Below, in pieces: positions 32,027-41,300 of a stretch of DNA of 41,900 bases (positions are counted from its first letter, which is position 1; each line of letters starts with the position of its first letter). The DNA lies in assembly GCA_902784065.1 (NCBI GenBank), contig CACZTJ010000059.1:1-41900 (forward strand), given 5' to 3'. This DNA is from an uncultured Prevotellaceae bacterium (GTDB taxonomy: Bacteria > Bacteroidota > Bacteroidia > Bacteroidales > Bacteroidaceae). The notes under the pieces are model-generated. The model did not search any database. It was not told the DNA's origin and was given only the letters and a program-made list of their open reading frames with translations. Both the position numbers and the translations under genes were made by a program.

Positions 32027-33305
32027 ATGTATAAAAGAAAGATAGAAAACGTACTCCATTCGTGGTTGGATGATGCCTCTCACAAGCCACTGGTTGTGAA
32101 AGGAGTTCGCCAGTGCGGCAAGACCAGCAGTGTGATGGACTTTGCCAAAAAGCATTTCAAGCATGTGGTATATCTGGATTTCCGTGAGCATCCGGACTAC
32201 AAAAAGTTCTTCACTCCGAATCTGGAGGTTGACTCCATCATCATGCGCATTACGGCGGCTATGCCCAATGCAGAGATTGAGCCAGGTAAGACCTGTTTTG
32301 TCTTTGACGAGATTCAGGATTGTCCGAAGGCAAGAGGGGCACTGAAGTATTTCTATCAGGATGGTCGCTATGAAGTGATGTGTACTGGCTCACTGTTGGG
32401 CGTGAATGGTTATAAGAATCCTGAAGAAAAGAAAGAAGAGGAAGAAGCCTCTATCCCCGTAGGCTTCGAGGATATTGTGGATATGTATCCGATGGACTTT
32501 GAGGAGTGGCTGTGGCCCAATGGCATTAAGGCGATACACTTTGATTACTTGAAGAAGTGCCTGAATAGCGAAACACCCGTTGAAGAGGCGCTGCACGACC
32601 GTTTCCGCGAACTGCTGCATCAGTATATCGTGGTGGGAGGTATGCCTGAGGTAGTGACCACCTTCATGGAAACGAAGCAGATTGGCAAGGTGCTTACTGT
32701 ACAGAGGCGCATCGTGGATGAGTATAAGTCTGACATGGTGAAGTATGCTCCTGCTGCCGACAAATCGCGTATCAGGGAATGCTTCGAGTCGATACCCGCC
32801 CAACTGGCTCGCGAATATAAGAAGTTCAGTTACAACGTAGTCCGTCCCGGAGGTCGTGGGCGCGACTATGCCGGAAGCCTGCAATGGATAGAAGATGCCG
32901 GCATCATTCGCAGATGCTATAATACAGAGATTACGGAACTGCCGCTTGACGGACATAAATTAAAAAATGAGTTCAAGGTATATATGACAGATATCGGGTT
33001 GCTTATTTCAATGCTTGAAGATGGCCTTTGTGGCAGACATTTTCGGAAAGATGGGACGCAAGTTGTATTATTATCATAAAGACGGTGGAGTGGAACTTGA
33101 TTTCCTTATGCGTTACAAGGGACAGTGTACACCTGTGGAATGTAAGGCTACTACGGGCAATGCCAAGTCTATGCGCACGGTAATGAGTCATCCGGAGAAA
33201 TATCATGTGACGAGTGCCATAAAAGTTGGCGACTATAATATTGGACGTAAGGATCAGTTACTGACCCTGCCAATGTATATGGCGTTCCTATTAAAAGAGG
33301 TATAG
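32027..33305 (+). pseudogene. AAA ATPase (DUF4143 type), disrupted by an internal deletion
   Basis: The first frame (to 33079) encodes an AAA ATPase with a Walker A motif (GVRQCGKT), Walker B-like FVFDEIQDCP, and the DUF4143 region (YIVVGGMPEVV, SLQWIEDAGIIRRCYNTEI, VYMTDIGLLISML). From about 33022 that frame becomes nonsense. The expected C terminus continues in another frame from about 33027 to 33305 (ADIFGKMGRKLYYYHKDGG, ELDFLMRYKGQCTPVECKAT). Compared with the usual layout of this family, roughly 20 residues that normally lie between the MLEDG and ADIFG segments are missing, so the lesion is a short deletion that also shifts the frame. The gene is probably non-functional. The role of intact members is unknown. 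Confidence 0.85.
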
Positions 33306-33359
33306 GTATGAAAAGACTGATGAGAGATATCAGGAGATTCGAAGAGACCTCTCGACTAC

Positions 33360-33436
33360 GCTCGAGGTGACAGAAGGTGGGTCGCTCGAGGTGACAGAAG
33401 GCGCTCGAGGTGACAGGCGGGGACGAAAGGGTGACA
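33360..33436 (+). repeat. Tandem GCTCGAGGTGACAG repeats
   Basis: GCTCGAGGTGACAG begins at 33360, 33384 and 33403; the first two copies extend to GAAGG, and a degenerate fourth (GGGTGACA) lies near 33429. The steps are 24 and 19 bp. The sequence just before (CTCTCGACTACGCTCGAG) resembles dispersed intergenic repeats I recall from many gut genomes. It lies between the broken ATPase and the GH51 promoter. Confidence 0.7.
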
Positions 33437-33452
33437 TTTTTTGGGGAGATTG

Positions 33453-33484
33453 TTTTAGTATCTCATTTTTATTATGTATCTTTG
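33453..33484 (+). promoter_or_regulatory. Promoter of the GH51 gene
   Basis: TATCTTTG at 33477-33484 is a full -7 match; TTTT at 33453-33456 is at the correct 20-bp spacing, one base off TTTG. The GH51 start is 29 bases downstream. Confidence 0.65.
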
Positions 33485-33513
33485 TACCCGAAAAGTTATT
33501 AAAACTACTAAAT

Positions 33514-35499
33514 ATGAGAAAAATGACTCTTTTATGTCTGCTTGCCCTTAGCATGGTGGCATCAGCACAGATTCACGTTCTAGACGTAAACACCAAGAAA
33601 CTTGGGGCACCCGTACTGCCTACGATGTACGGCATCTTCTTTGAAGATATCAACTATGCTGCCGACGGTGGACTCTATGCCGAGATGGTGAAGAACCGCT
33701 CGTTCGAGTTTCCCCAGCACCTCATGGGCTGGCGTGCCTTCGGAAAATTTAAGGTGAAAGACGATGGTCCTTTCGAGCGCAATCCTCACTATGTGCGCCT
33801 TAAATATTCTGGTCATAACGATAAGTTCACCGGTCTTGAGAACGAGGGCTTCTTCGGCATCGCCGTGAAGGAGGGTGCCACCTATCGCTTCTCCGTCTGG
33901 GCCCGTTGCCCCGAGGGTGGCCAATCGACACTGGAAGTGAGTTTTGTGGATAACGACACCATGGGCGAGGATCAGCGCTTTGCCACTGTGAATGTAGAGA
34001 TCAGCGGCAAGGAGTGGAAGAAATATACGGCCACGCTGAAATCACCGCGTACGGAGCCCAAGGGAGCCCTCCGCATCTTCCTCGCCGGCGACAAGGCCAC
34101 GACCGATGTAGAGCATATCTCGCTGTTCCCCACCGACACGTGGAAAGGTCGTGAGAACGGCATGCGCAAGGATCTGGCGCAGGCACTCTTCGACATGCAT
34201 CCGGGCGTGTTCAGATTCCCCGGTGGTTGTATCGTCGAGGGTACCGACCTCGACAGCCGCTACCAGTGGAAGAACAGTGTGGGTCCCGTGGAGAACCGTC
34301 CGCTGAACGAGAACCGCTGGCACTACACCTTCGGCCATCGCTTCTATCCTGACTACTTCCAGAGCTACGGCCTCGGCTTCTTCGAGTTCTTCCAACTCTG
34401 CGAGGATTTCGGTTGCGAGCCGTTGCCGGTTATCAGCTGCGGACTGAGTTGCCAGTTCCAGAATCCTGATCCCACCAAACCCGGCGTTCACGTAGCCTTA
34501 GATGATCTCGACAGCTATATTCAGGATGCCCTCGACCTCGTGGAGTTTGCCAACGGGCCAGTGGATTCCAAGTGGGGTAAGGTGCGCGCCGAGATGGGTC
34601 ATCCTGCACCCTTCAACCTGAAGTTCCTCGGTGTGGGTAATGAGCAGTGGGACTACGACGAGGCTCATGGTGGCTATGGTCCTGTGTTCACTGAGCGACT
34701 GAAGAAATTCAACGATGCCCTGCGCAAGAAATATCCCAACCTGAAGCTCATCGGCACCACAGGTCCTAACTCCGAGGGCTGGGACTTTGATCTGCTGCAG
34801 CCCCGCATGAAAGAGCTGAAAGTGGATCTCTACGACGAGCACTACTATCGCAACGAGCAGTGGTTCCTCTCTCACGGACTGCGTTATGACAGCTACGACC
34901 GCAAGGGTCCACGTGTGTTCGCTGGCGAATATGCCTGTCATGGTGACGGCAAGAAGTGGAACCATTTCGAGACCTCACTCTACGAGGCTGCCCACATGAC
35001 GGGTATCGAGCGGAATGCTGACATCGTACACATGGCGACTTATGCACCGCTCTTCGCCCACGTAGAGGGCTGGCAGTGGCGCCCAGATGCCATCTGGTTC
35101 GACAACCTCCGTATGTTCAAGTCGGTGAGCTACTACGTGCAGCAGCTTTATGCCATGAATAAGGGAACGAACGTGCTCACGTTGACTATGAACGGCAAGC
35201 CCGTAGCAGGACAGGAGGGACAGGACGGACTTTTTGCTTCCAGCGTCTTTGATGCTGCAACAGGCGAGGTGATTGTGAAGGTTGTGAATACCTCTGATAC
35301 GACCCAGCCCATCACCATTCAGCTGCAGGGTATGAAGGGTACACACACCGCTCAGATCATCACCCTTACCCATAACGGTATGGACGATGAGAACTGCCTC
35401 GACAATCCCGAGAGGATTATCCCTGTAGAGGGTACCTGTAGAAGGCCTCGTTGCTGCTTGACGACCTGCCCGCCAAGACCTTCCGTATCTATAAGATAA
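33514..35499 (+). CDS. Alpha-L-arabinofuranosidase (GH51), frameshifted at the C terminus
   Basis: An enzyme of about 661 residues that removes arabinofuranose from arabinan or arabinoxylan. It has a signal peptide (cleavage near VASAQ), an inserted carbohydrate-binding-like beta domain (about 80-205), then the GH51 barrel with acid/base E377 (GVGNEQWD) and nucleophile E472 (FAGEYACHG), and a C-terminal beta domain. The last 20 or so residues of this frame (RRPRCCL onward) are unlike the family. Restoring one base near 35431-35445 would continue as KASLLLDDLPAKTFRIYKIKK, ending at TAA 35507 in a typical GH51 tail (one residue over my writing limit is avoided here by noting the key part LPAKTFRIYKIKK). 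This is a one-base deletion or a sequencing error. The catalytic parts are untouched. Confidence 0.88.
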   Translation: MRKMTLLCLLALSMVASAQIHVLDVNTKKLGAPVLPTMYGIFFEDINYAADGGLYAEMVKNRSFEFPQHLMGWRAFGKFKVKDDGPFERNPHYVRLKYSGHNDKFTGLENEGFFGIAVKEGATYRFSVWARCPEGGQSTLEVSFVDNDTMGEDQRFATVNVEISGKEWKKYTATLKSPRTEPKGALRIFLAGDKATTDVEHISLFPTDTWKGRENGMRKDLAQALFDMHPGVFRFPGGCIVEGTDLDSRYQWKNSVGPVENRPLNENRWHYTFGHRFYPDYFQSYGLGFFEFFQLCEDFGCEPLPVISCGLSCQFQNPDPTKPGVHVALDDLDSYIQDALDLVEFANGPVDSKWGKVRAEMGHPAPFNLKFLGVGNEQWDYDEAHGGYGPVFTERLKKFNDALRKKYPNLKLIGTTGPNSEGWDFDLLQPRMKELKVDLYDEHYYRNEQWFLSHGLRYDSYDRKGPRVFAGEYACHGDGKKWNHFETSLYEAAHMTGIERNADIVHMATYAPLFAHVEGWQWRPDAIWFDNLRMFKSVSYYVQQLYAMNKGTNVLTLTMNGKPVAGQEGQDGLFASSVFDAATGEVIVKVVNTSDTTQPITIQLQGMKGTHTAQIITLTHNGMDDENCLDNPERIIPVEGTCRRPRCCLTTCPPRPSVSIR

Positions 35500-35515
35500 A
35501 GAAGTAATGTGAAGA

Positions 35516-35548
35516 TTTCACCTTCAAGTGGATTACTTGAAGGTGAAA
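35516..35548. terminator. Bidirectional terminator between GH51 and GH43
   Basis: A perfect 13-bp stem (TTTCACCTTCAAG / CTTGAAGGTGAAA) with a short loop. The right arm includes the last codons of the minus-strand GH43 gene and the loop side includes its stop (35533-35535), so the coding end doubles as terminator. Confidence 0.75.
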
Positions 35549-37149
35549 TAATCAAAGTCGGCATAACCGCCGGCTTTTTTTGTGGCGTAACAGAAGAGGG
35601 TGAACTTAGAACCCATGAAGAAGCGGCGCCAGTCGAAAGTGAGCTTGTAGTCTGAGCCGATCTTAGTCCACTGCTCCCCATCAAGACTATAATAGAAGGT
35701 GGCAAGGTCGGTACCGCCATATTGATTCCCGCCAACGGGACGGAAGTCGGCATCGATGCGCAGCCAGATCTTGTTCTGCTTCAGATCGACCGACTCGATG
35801 ACCTGTTCCTCAACGGCTGTGACGGCCTTCTCACGTTCTGTCAGCTCCACCTTCTGCTCTGACATCTCCAGCACCAGGCGCTTGCCCTTCTTCTTCACGG
35901 TGAGCAGTCCTGAATCGCTGTTAAAGGCCGCAAAGCCGGCGCAGTCGCCATCCTTCAGGTGCGACAGGTCGATACAGACGCTTGCGCTACAGGTGGGTCC
36001 CATCATGCGCTGGGTCAGGGAGTTGGGAGCCAGATAGATGTTAGGTACCACTCGTGAGGTCTTCAGGCGTAGGATTCCTGGACGCTCCGTCAGGCTCCAG
36101 GCGTTGTCGATGGGGTTGTGGTTCCACTGCCAGTGCAGTCCGAGTTGGGGGGCGTCAAAATCATCGCTGTTCACGATAGAGGTCTTGGGCTCGCCGCTCT
36201 TCAGCGCACGGACGGTATCGGGCACCTTGCCGTTCTCATCGCCCAGCATCGGCCAGCCATTGATCCAGCGACAGGGCATCAGGGTGAGCACACGACCCAC
36301 ACCGCCGCGATCCTGGAAAATGATGCCATACCAGTCACCGTCCTTGGTATCGACGATGGTTCCCTGAGCCTCGTAAGAGAAACCGCCAAACTCACTCTCA
36401 AGGATCACCTGCTTCTCCCAGGGGCCATGAATATCATCGGCACGGTAGCACACCTCGCGGCGATGCTTGCCTGGGGCATACACGTGTGAGATCATCAGCA
36501 GGTAGTACTTGCCGTTGTGCTTGATGACACGAGAACCTTCCAGCAGACCCTTCTCGTCTTCCTCGCGCTGGAAGATCTGCTGATGGGTACCTTCGATGAC
36601 GTCGGAGAGGTCGGGCTTCAGCTCCATCATCTCACCAGTGCCGTAGACGACATACACACGGTTGTCGTCGTCGAAGAACAGGGAGCAGTCGTGGAAATGG
36701 CGCATGCGCGAGAGGATCTTCCAGGGGCCTTCTGCCTTGTCGGCCGTGAAGATATAGGTGTCACCCATCGCACCAGCCTCATTAGGGGCCAGGAGGGCAT
36801 AGAACTTGCCGTTATGATATTTCAGCGAGGTGGCCCACTGACCGCGTCCGTAAGCCGTACCTTCCTTCAGATCGTATTTGGGTGAGTCGGTCAGCTTGTC
36901 GAAGATGTAGCCTACGGTCTCCCAGTTCTTCAGATCCTTTGACTTCATGATGGGTGCGCCAGGCATCAGATGCATCGTGGTGGATACCAGATAGAAGGTG
37001 TCGTCCACACGGATCACGTCAGGATCGGGCACGTCAGCCCATAACATCGGGTTTTGTACTTTCTCCATCTGGAGCGTTTCGTAATCATCGGCTGAGGCTG
37101 CTGTCGTTGAGAGCAGAGCCCCACAAAGCAGGATCGTTGATAGTTTCAT
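35533..37149 (-). CDS. Secreted GH43 glycosidase with C-terminal beta-sandwich
   Basis: A 538-residue enzyme with a signal peptide (cleavage near AASA). Its GH43 residues are D42 (VPDPDVIRV), D154 (HFHDCSLFF) and E204 (LLEGSRVIK). A beta-xylosidase-type C-terminal sandwich follows (about 325-538, DDFDAPQLGLHWQWNHNP), ending in GGYADFDYFTFK. It is organised like the first two domains of the GH43 enzyme at 28352 but lacks the extra C-terminal domain. Alpha-L-arabinofuranosidase or beta-xylosidase activity is likely. It starts 12 bases after a chromate-type transporter gene on the same strand with no visible promoter of its own, yet converges on GH51, so its job probably belongs to the arabinan set. 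Confidence 0.87.
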   Translation of the reverse strand: MKLSTILLCGALLSTTAASADDYETLQMEKVQNPMLWADVPDPDVIRVDDTFYLVSTTMHLMPGAPIMKSKDLKNWETVGYIFDKLTDSPKYDLKEGTAYGRGQWATSLKYHNGKFYALLAPNEAGAMGDTYIFTADKAEGPWKILSRMRHFHDCSLFFDDDNRVYVVYGTGEMMELKPDLSDVIEGTHQQIFQREEDEKGLLEGSRVIKHNGKYYLLMISHVYAPGKHRREVCYRADDIHGPWEKQVILESEFGGFSYEAQGTIVDTKDGDWYGIIFQDRGGVGRVLTLMPCRWINGWPMLGDENGKVPDTVRALKSGEPKTSIVNSDDFDAPQLGLHWQWNHNPIDNAWSLTERPGILRLKTSRVVPNIYLAPNSLTQRMMGPTCSASVCIDLSHLKDGDCAGFAAFNSDSGLLTVKKKGKRLVLEMSEQKVELTEREKAVTAVEEQVIESVDLKQNKIWLRIDADFRPVGGNQYGGTDLATFYYSLDGEQWTKIGSDYKLTFDWRRFFMGSKFTLFCYATKKAGGYADFDYFTFK

Positions 37150-37161
37150 AACGGAAAGTTT

Positions 37162-37737
37162 TTAGTATAGTAATAACAAACCCGCAAGACCTGCATAGCA
37201 GATCATGTGGATGGGATTAATCTTCAGATAGCCTGTGCCGAAGGCTGTCGCAATGAGCAGGGCACAGCTGATCAGGAACTGCCAGAGGTTCTCCTTCGGG
37301 GTAGAGAAATTCTCTTCATTGCAGAGCAGTAGGGTGGCAGCCGCCAACAGACCGACGACGGCAGGACGCAAACCAGTGAACACCGACTGCACCAGAGGGG
37401 TGTTCATGTATTTCATAAACATCTTGCTGATCAGGATCATCAGGATGAGCGACGGCAGCACCAGCGCAAAGGTGGCTGTGACGGAGCCTAAGACTGCCAT
37501 CATATTGCCGTAGCCTGCATTCTCGATGGCCGTATAGCCGCAGTAGGTGGCGGAATTGATGCCGATAGGACCTGGGGTCATCTGTGAGATAGCCACGATA
37601 TCGGTAAACTCAGCTGTCGAGAGCCAGTGGTGGTTCTCTACCGTCTCATGCTGGATGAGCGAGAGCATACCGTAGCCGCCTCCGAATCCGAAGAGTCCGA
37701 TCTCAAAGAATGTGATGAATAACGACAGAAATATCAT
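37162..37737 (-). CDS. Chromate-type transporter, half-size subunit 2
   Basis: A 191-residue inner-membrane protein of the short-chain CHR family, which works as a pair of half-proteins. Visible family features are FGFGGGYGMLSLI near the N terminus, the SQMTPGPIGIN motif, and hydrophobic helices including FTGLRPAVVGLLAAATLL. It is four bases downstream of the other half-size gene. Known CHR proteins export chromate, but many short-chain members are of unknown substrate, so the anion is uncertain. Confidence 0.88.
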   Translation of the reverse strand: MIFLSLFITFFEIGLFGFGGGYGMLSLIQHETVENHHWLSTAEFTDIVAISQMTPGPIGINSATYCGYTAIENAGYGNMMAVLGSVTATFALVLPSLILMILISKMFMKYMNTPLVQSVFTGLRPAVVGLLAAATLLLCNEENFSTPKENLWQFLISCALLIATAFGTGYLKINPIHMICYAGLAGLLLLY

Positions 37738-37741
37738 ATCT

Positions 37742-38278
37742 TTAAACTTTTTGGAACCTGCCGTAGAGGTAGCCTGCTACACCGGCAATCAAGATGATAT
37801 AGATCGGTGAGACGCCAAGTGCCCAGATGGCGAGGGCACAGGCCACAGGGATCCAGATGGTGAACTTGTTCAGCTTCGCCCGCTTGCCAAGGTTGAAGGT
37901 CGGCACAGCGATCAGTGCCACCACAGCCGGACGGATACCTCGGAAGATGGCGGCTACAATCCTGTTGTCCTCAAACTGCTTGAAGAAGATGGCAATGGCG
38001 AGGATGATCAGGAACGAGGGTAGGGCAGTACCCAGGGCGGTAGCAATGGCGCCACGCTCCTTCTTCAGCTTATAACCGATAAAGGTAGCGATGTTGATGG
38101 CAAACACGCCAGGACAACTCTGGGCGATGGCGATGAGGTCGAGCATCTCGTCCTTCGACACCCAGCGGTGCTTATTCACCACCTCTTCCTCAATCAAAGG
38201 TATCATGGCATATCCACCACCGAGGGTGAATATGCCAATCTTAAAGAACGTCTTAAATGATTCTAAATAAATATTCAA
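37742..38278 (-). CDS. Chromate-type transporter, half-size subunit 1
   Basis: A 178-residue partner of the next gene. It has FTLGGGYAMIPLIEEE, AQSCPGVFAINIATFIGY and FRGIRPAVVALIAVPTF. The only start that keeps the first helix is TTG at 38278; the next in-frame Met lies inside the conserved GGGYAMIPL motif, too late. The gene follows purL by 36 bases with no promoter seen, so it is probably read from purL. The pair is probably a heterodimer with antiparallel topology, as known for this family. Confidence 0.87.
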   Translation of the reverse strand: MNIYLESFKTFFKIGIFTLGGGYAMIPLIEEEVVNKHRWVSKDEMLDLIAIAQSCPGVFAINIATFIGYKLKKERGAIATALGTALPSFLIILAIAIFFKQFEDNRIVAAIFRGIRPAVVALIAVPTFNLGKRAKLNKFTIWIPVACALAIWALGVSPIYIILIAGVAGYLYGRFQKV

Positions 38279-38298
38279 TTCTTCAACCTTTCAATTCT

Positions 38299-38330
38299 TC
38301 ATTTTTTCATTTTTTCATTTTTTCATTTTT
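38299..38330. repeat. Four perfect 8-bp repeats across the purL stop
   Basis: TCATTTTT is repeated four times without error (on the minus strand AAAAATGA). The third copy contains the purL stop codon (38315-38317), and the fourth encodes the last Lys residues. Such tracts slip during replication; here a slip would only change the extreme tail. Confidence 0.9.
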
Positions 38331-41300
38331 CCTTCCACCCACTTACGTGCGTTCACAAATGCCTCAATCCAAGGTGTTACCTCGTCCTGACGACGGTCAG
38401 CAGGATACCAGGCGTTCTGCCAGGGGAATACGGCACGCTCCAGGTGAGGCATCATACAGAGATGACGACCATCCTCAGAGCAGATACCTGCCACGTTATA
38501 GTCAGAACCGTTAGGATTAGCGGGATAGCCTGCATAGTTGTACTTGGCGATGACATTGTAAGCGCTCTCTGCCTCGGGCAATGAGAACTTACCCTCGCCG
38601 TGGGCTACCCACAGACCGAGTTTGTTACCGCTCAGACTGCCGAACATCACACTGTTGTTCTGAGGAATGCTCAGGCTGATGAACTCACTCTCGAACTTGT
38701 GAGAGTCGTTGTGCAGCATCTTAGCACCCTTGGCACCAGTCAAGCCGAGTTCAACCATCAGCTGGCAACCGTTACAGATACCCAGTGAGAGGGTGTCTTT
38801 ACGGGCATAGAACTTATCGAGTGCCTCCTTGGCCTTGGGGTTGAAGAGGAAGGCACCAGCCCAACCCTTGGCAGAACCCAGCACGTCGGAGTTAGAGAAG
38901 CCACCGCAGAACACAATCATGTTGATATCCTCGAGGGTCTCACGACCACTGATCAGGTCGGTCATCATCACGTCCTTCACGTCGAAACCGGCGAGGTAGA
39001 GGCAGTAAGCCATCTCACGCTCACCATTGGTTCCCTTTTCACGGATAATGGCTGCCTTGATACCTGAGGGTTGACGGCGATCGGCAGAGATGCCGTACTG
39101 AGCCAGCTTACCCGTGAAGTCCTTGTTAAACTTCATCTCGATAGGCTGCTTCTTGTAGTTCTCGAAACGCTCCTTGGCCTTACCGTTGAAGCTCTGCTTG
39201 CGATCGAGCAGGTAAGAGGTCTTATACCATACGTCACGCAGAGCATCAATATCGAAGGTCAGGTCTTTATCGCCAGCCTTTACCACGATACTTCGGATGT
39301 CTTCTACCGGATAGCCGATCTTGGCAAAGCCAACACCCTGCTCCTCCATGAAGTCCTTGAACTCCTGCTTGTGCTCATCGCTTACCTCGATCACCACACC
39401 TGGGTTCTCAGCGAAGAGGGTCTTCACGATGTCACCATCCTTACAGATGTCGTGCAGGTTGATGTGCATACCACCCTTGGTGTTGGCGAAGCACATCTCG
39501 AGCAGGGTGGTAATCAGACCACCGGCAGAGATATCGTGACCAGCCATAATCCAGCCCTTCTCAATCATCTGCTGAACAGCCATGAAGGCATCGGCGAAAT
39601 ACTCCGCGTTCTTCACGGTAGGCACATCGTCGCCCACCTTACCCAAACTCTGGGCGAAAGCTGAACCACCCAGACGCTGCTCGTCGAACGAGAAGTCGAT
39701 ATGATAGAGTGATGCGTTCTTATCGTTGACCAAGACGGGGCTTACCACCTTCTTGATGTCGCTTACCTCACCACCAGCTGATACGATCACCGTTCCTGGA
39801 GAAATAATCTTCTCGCCGTTAGGATACTGCTGAGAGAGAGACAGCGAGTCCTTACCTGTAGGCACGTTGATATGCAGGTCGCAGCAGAAATCGCTCAGCG
39901 CCTTCACACCCTCATACAGACGAGCATCCTCACCCTCCTGAGAGCGACAAGGCCACATCCAGTTGGCTGAGAGACTCAGTGAGTCCATACCCTCCGCCAA
40001 TGGTGCCCAGACAATATTGGTCAGTGCCTCAGCTACAGAGAGTACAGAACCGGCAGCAGGATTAGCCAGACCAGCCTGAGGCGCATGACCTAAGGCAGTG
40101 GCGATTCCCTTCTTACCACGATAGTCGAGGGCTACCACACCACAGTCGCTCAAAGGCAACTGGATCTCACCCTGACACTGCTGACGGGCAATCTTACCTG
40201 TCACAGAACGGTCCACCTTATTAGTGAGCCAGTCCTTACAAGCCACAGCCTCTAACTGCAGTACACGGTCGAGGTATTCATTAATCTTATCCTGGCTGTA
40301 GGTTACGTCTTCATAATGACGCTCTACAGTATTATCTTTCATGATAGTCTTCGGCGAGTGTCCGAACATCTGAGCCACATCGAGGTCGAAAGGCTTCACA
40401 CCGTCGCCCTGCTTGAATGAGAAGTGGGCATCACCAGTGGTCTCGCCAACCACATACAGTGGGGCACGCTCACGCTCAGCAATCTTACGTACATGTTCAA
40501 TGTGCTTCTCGTCGATGAGCAAGCCCATACGCTCCTGACTCTCGTTGGCGATGATCTCCTTAGAACTCAGAGTCTTATCGCCGATAGGCAGCTTGGTCAT
40601 ATCGATCTCACCACCGCACTCCTCAACGAGCTCAGACAAGCAGTTCAGGTGTCCGGCTGAACCGTGGTCGTGGATAGATACAACGGGGTTCACATCCTCC
40701 TCGCAGAGGGCACGCACCAGGTTGTAGGCACGCTTCTGCATCTCGGGGTTAGCACGCTGAACGGCATTCAGCTCGATACCGTTAGAGTAGCGACCTGTAT
40801 CAACCGATGATACCGAACCGCCACCCAAGCCGATGCGGTAGTTATCACCACCAACTACAACGACCTTGTTGCCCTTCTGAGGCTCTTTCTTCAGACAGTC
40901 GCGCTTGGTGCCGTAACCCACACCACCGGCCAGCATGATGACCTTGTCGTAGGCATATTTCTCTTTACCCTCCTGATGCTCGAAGGTGAGCACAGAACCG
41001 CAGATCAGCGGCTGACCGAACTTATTACCGAAGTCTGAAGCACCGTTAGAGGCCTTGGTAAGAATCTGCTGTGGTGTCTGGTACAACCACTGGCGAACGG
41101 GCAGGATATCCTCCCAGTCGCGTGCAGCACCCTCATCGTCGTGCAGACGGGGATAGGCAGTCATATAAACAGCTGTACCAGCAATCGGCCAAGAACCGAC
41201 ACCACCACCCATACGGTCGCGGATCTCACCACCAGTACCAGTAGCGGCACCGTTGAAGGGCTCCACCGTTGTGGGGAAGTTATGCGTCTCAGCCTTCAGT

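Noticed and set aside
31919-32191. 90-codon minus-strand frame over the ATPase start
   Set aside because: It covers the ATPase promoter and Walker A region and has no family features.
30416-33305. Integrated mobile element
   Set aside because: No transposase, integrase, terminal inverted repeats or target duplication was found at the borders, so only the weaker claim of an interruption is made.
33367-33513. N-terminal extension of GH51
   Set aside because: It translates the tandem repeats and the promoter; the signal peptide starts at 33514.
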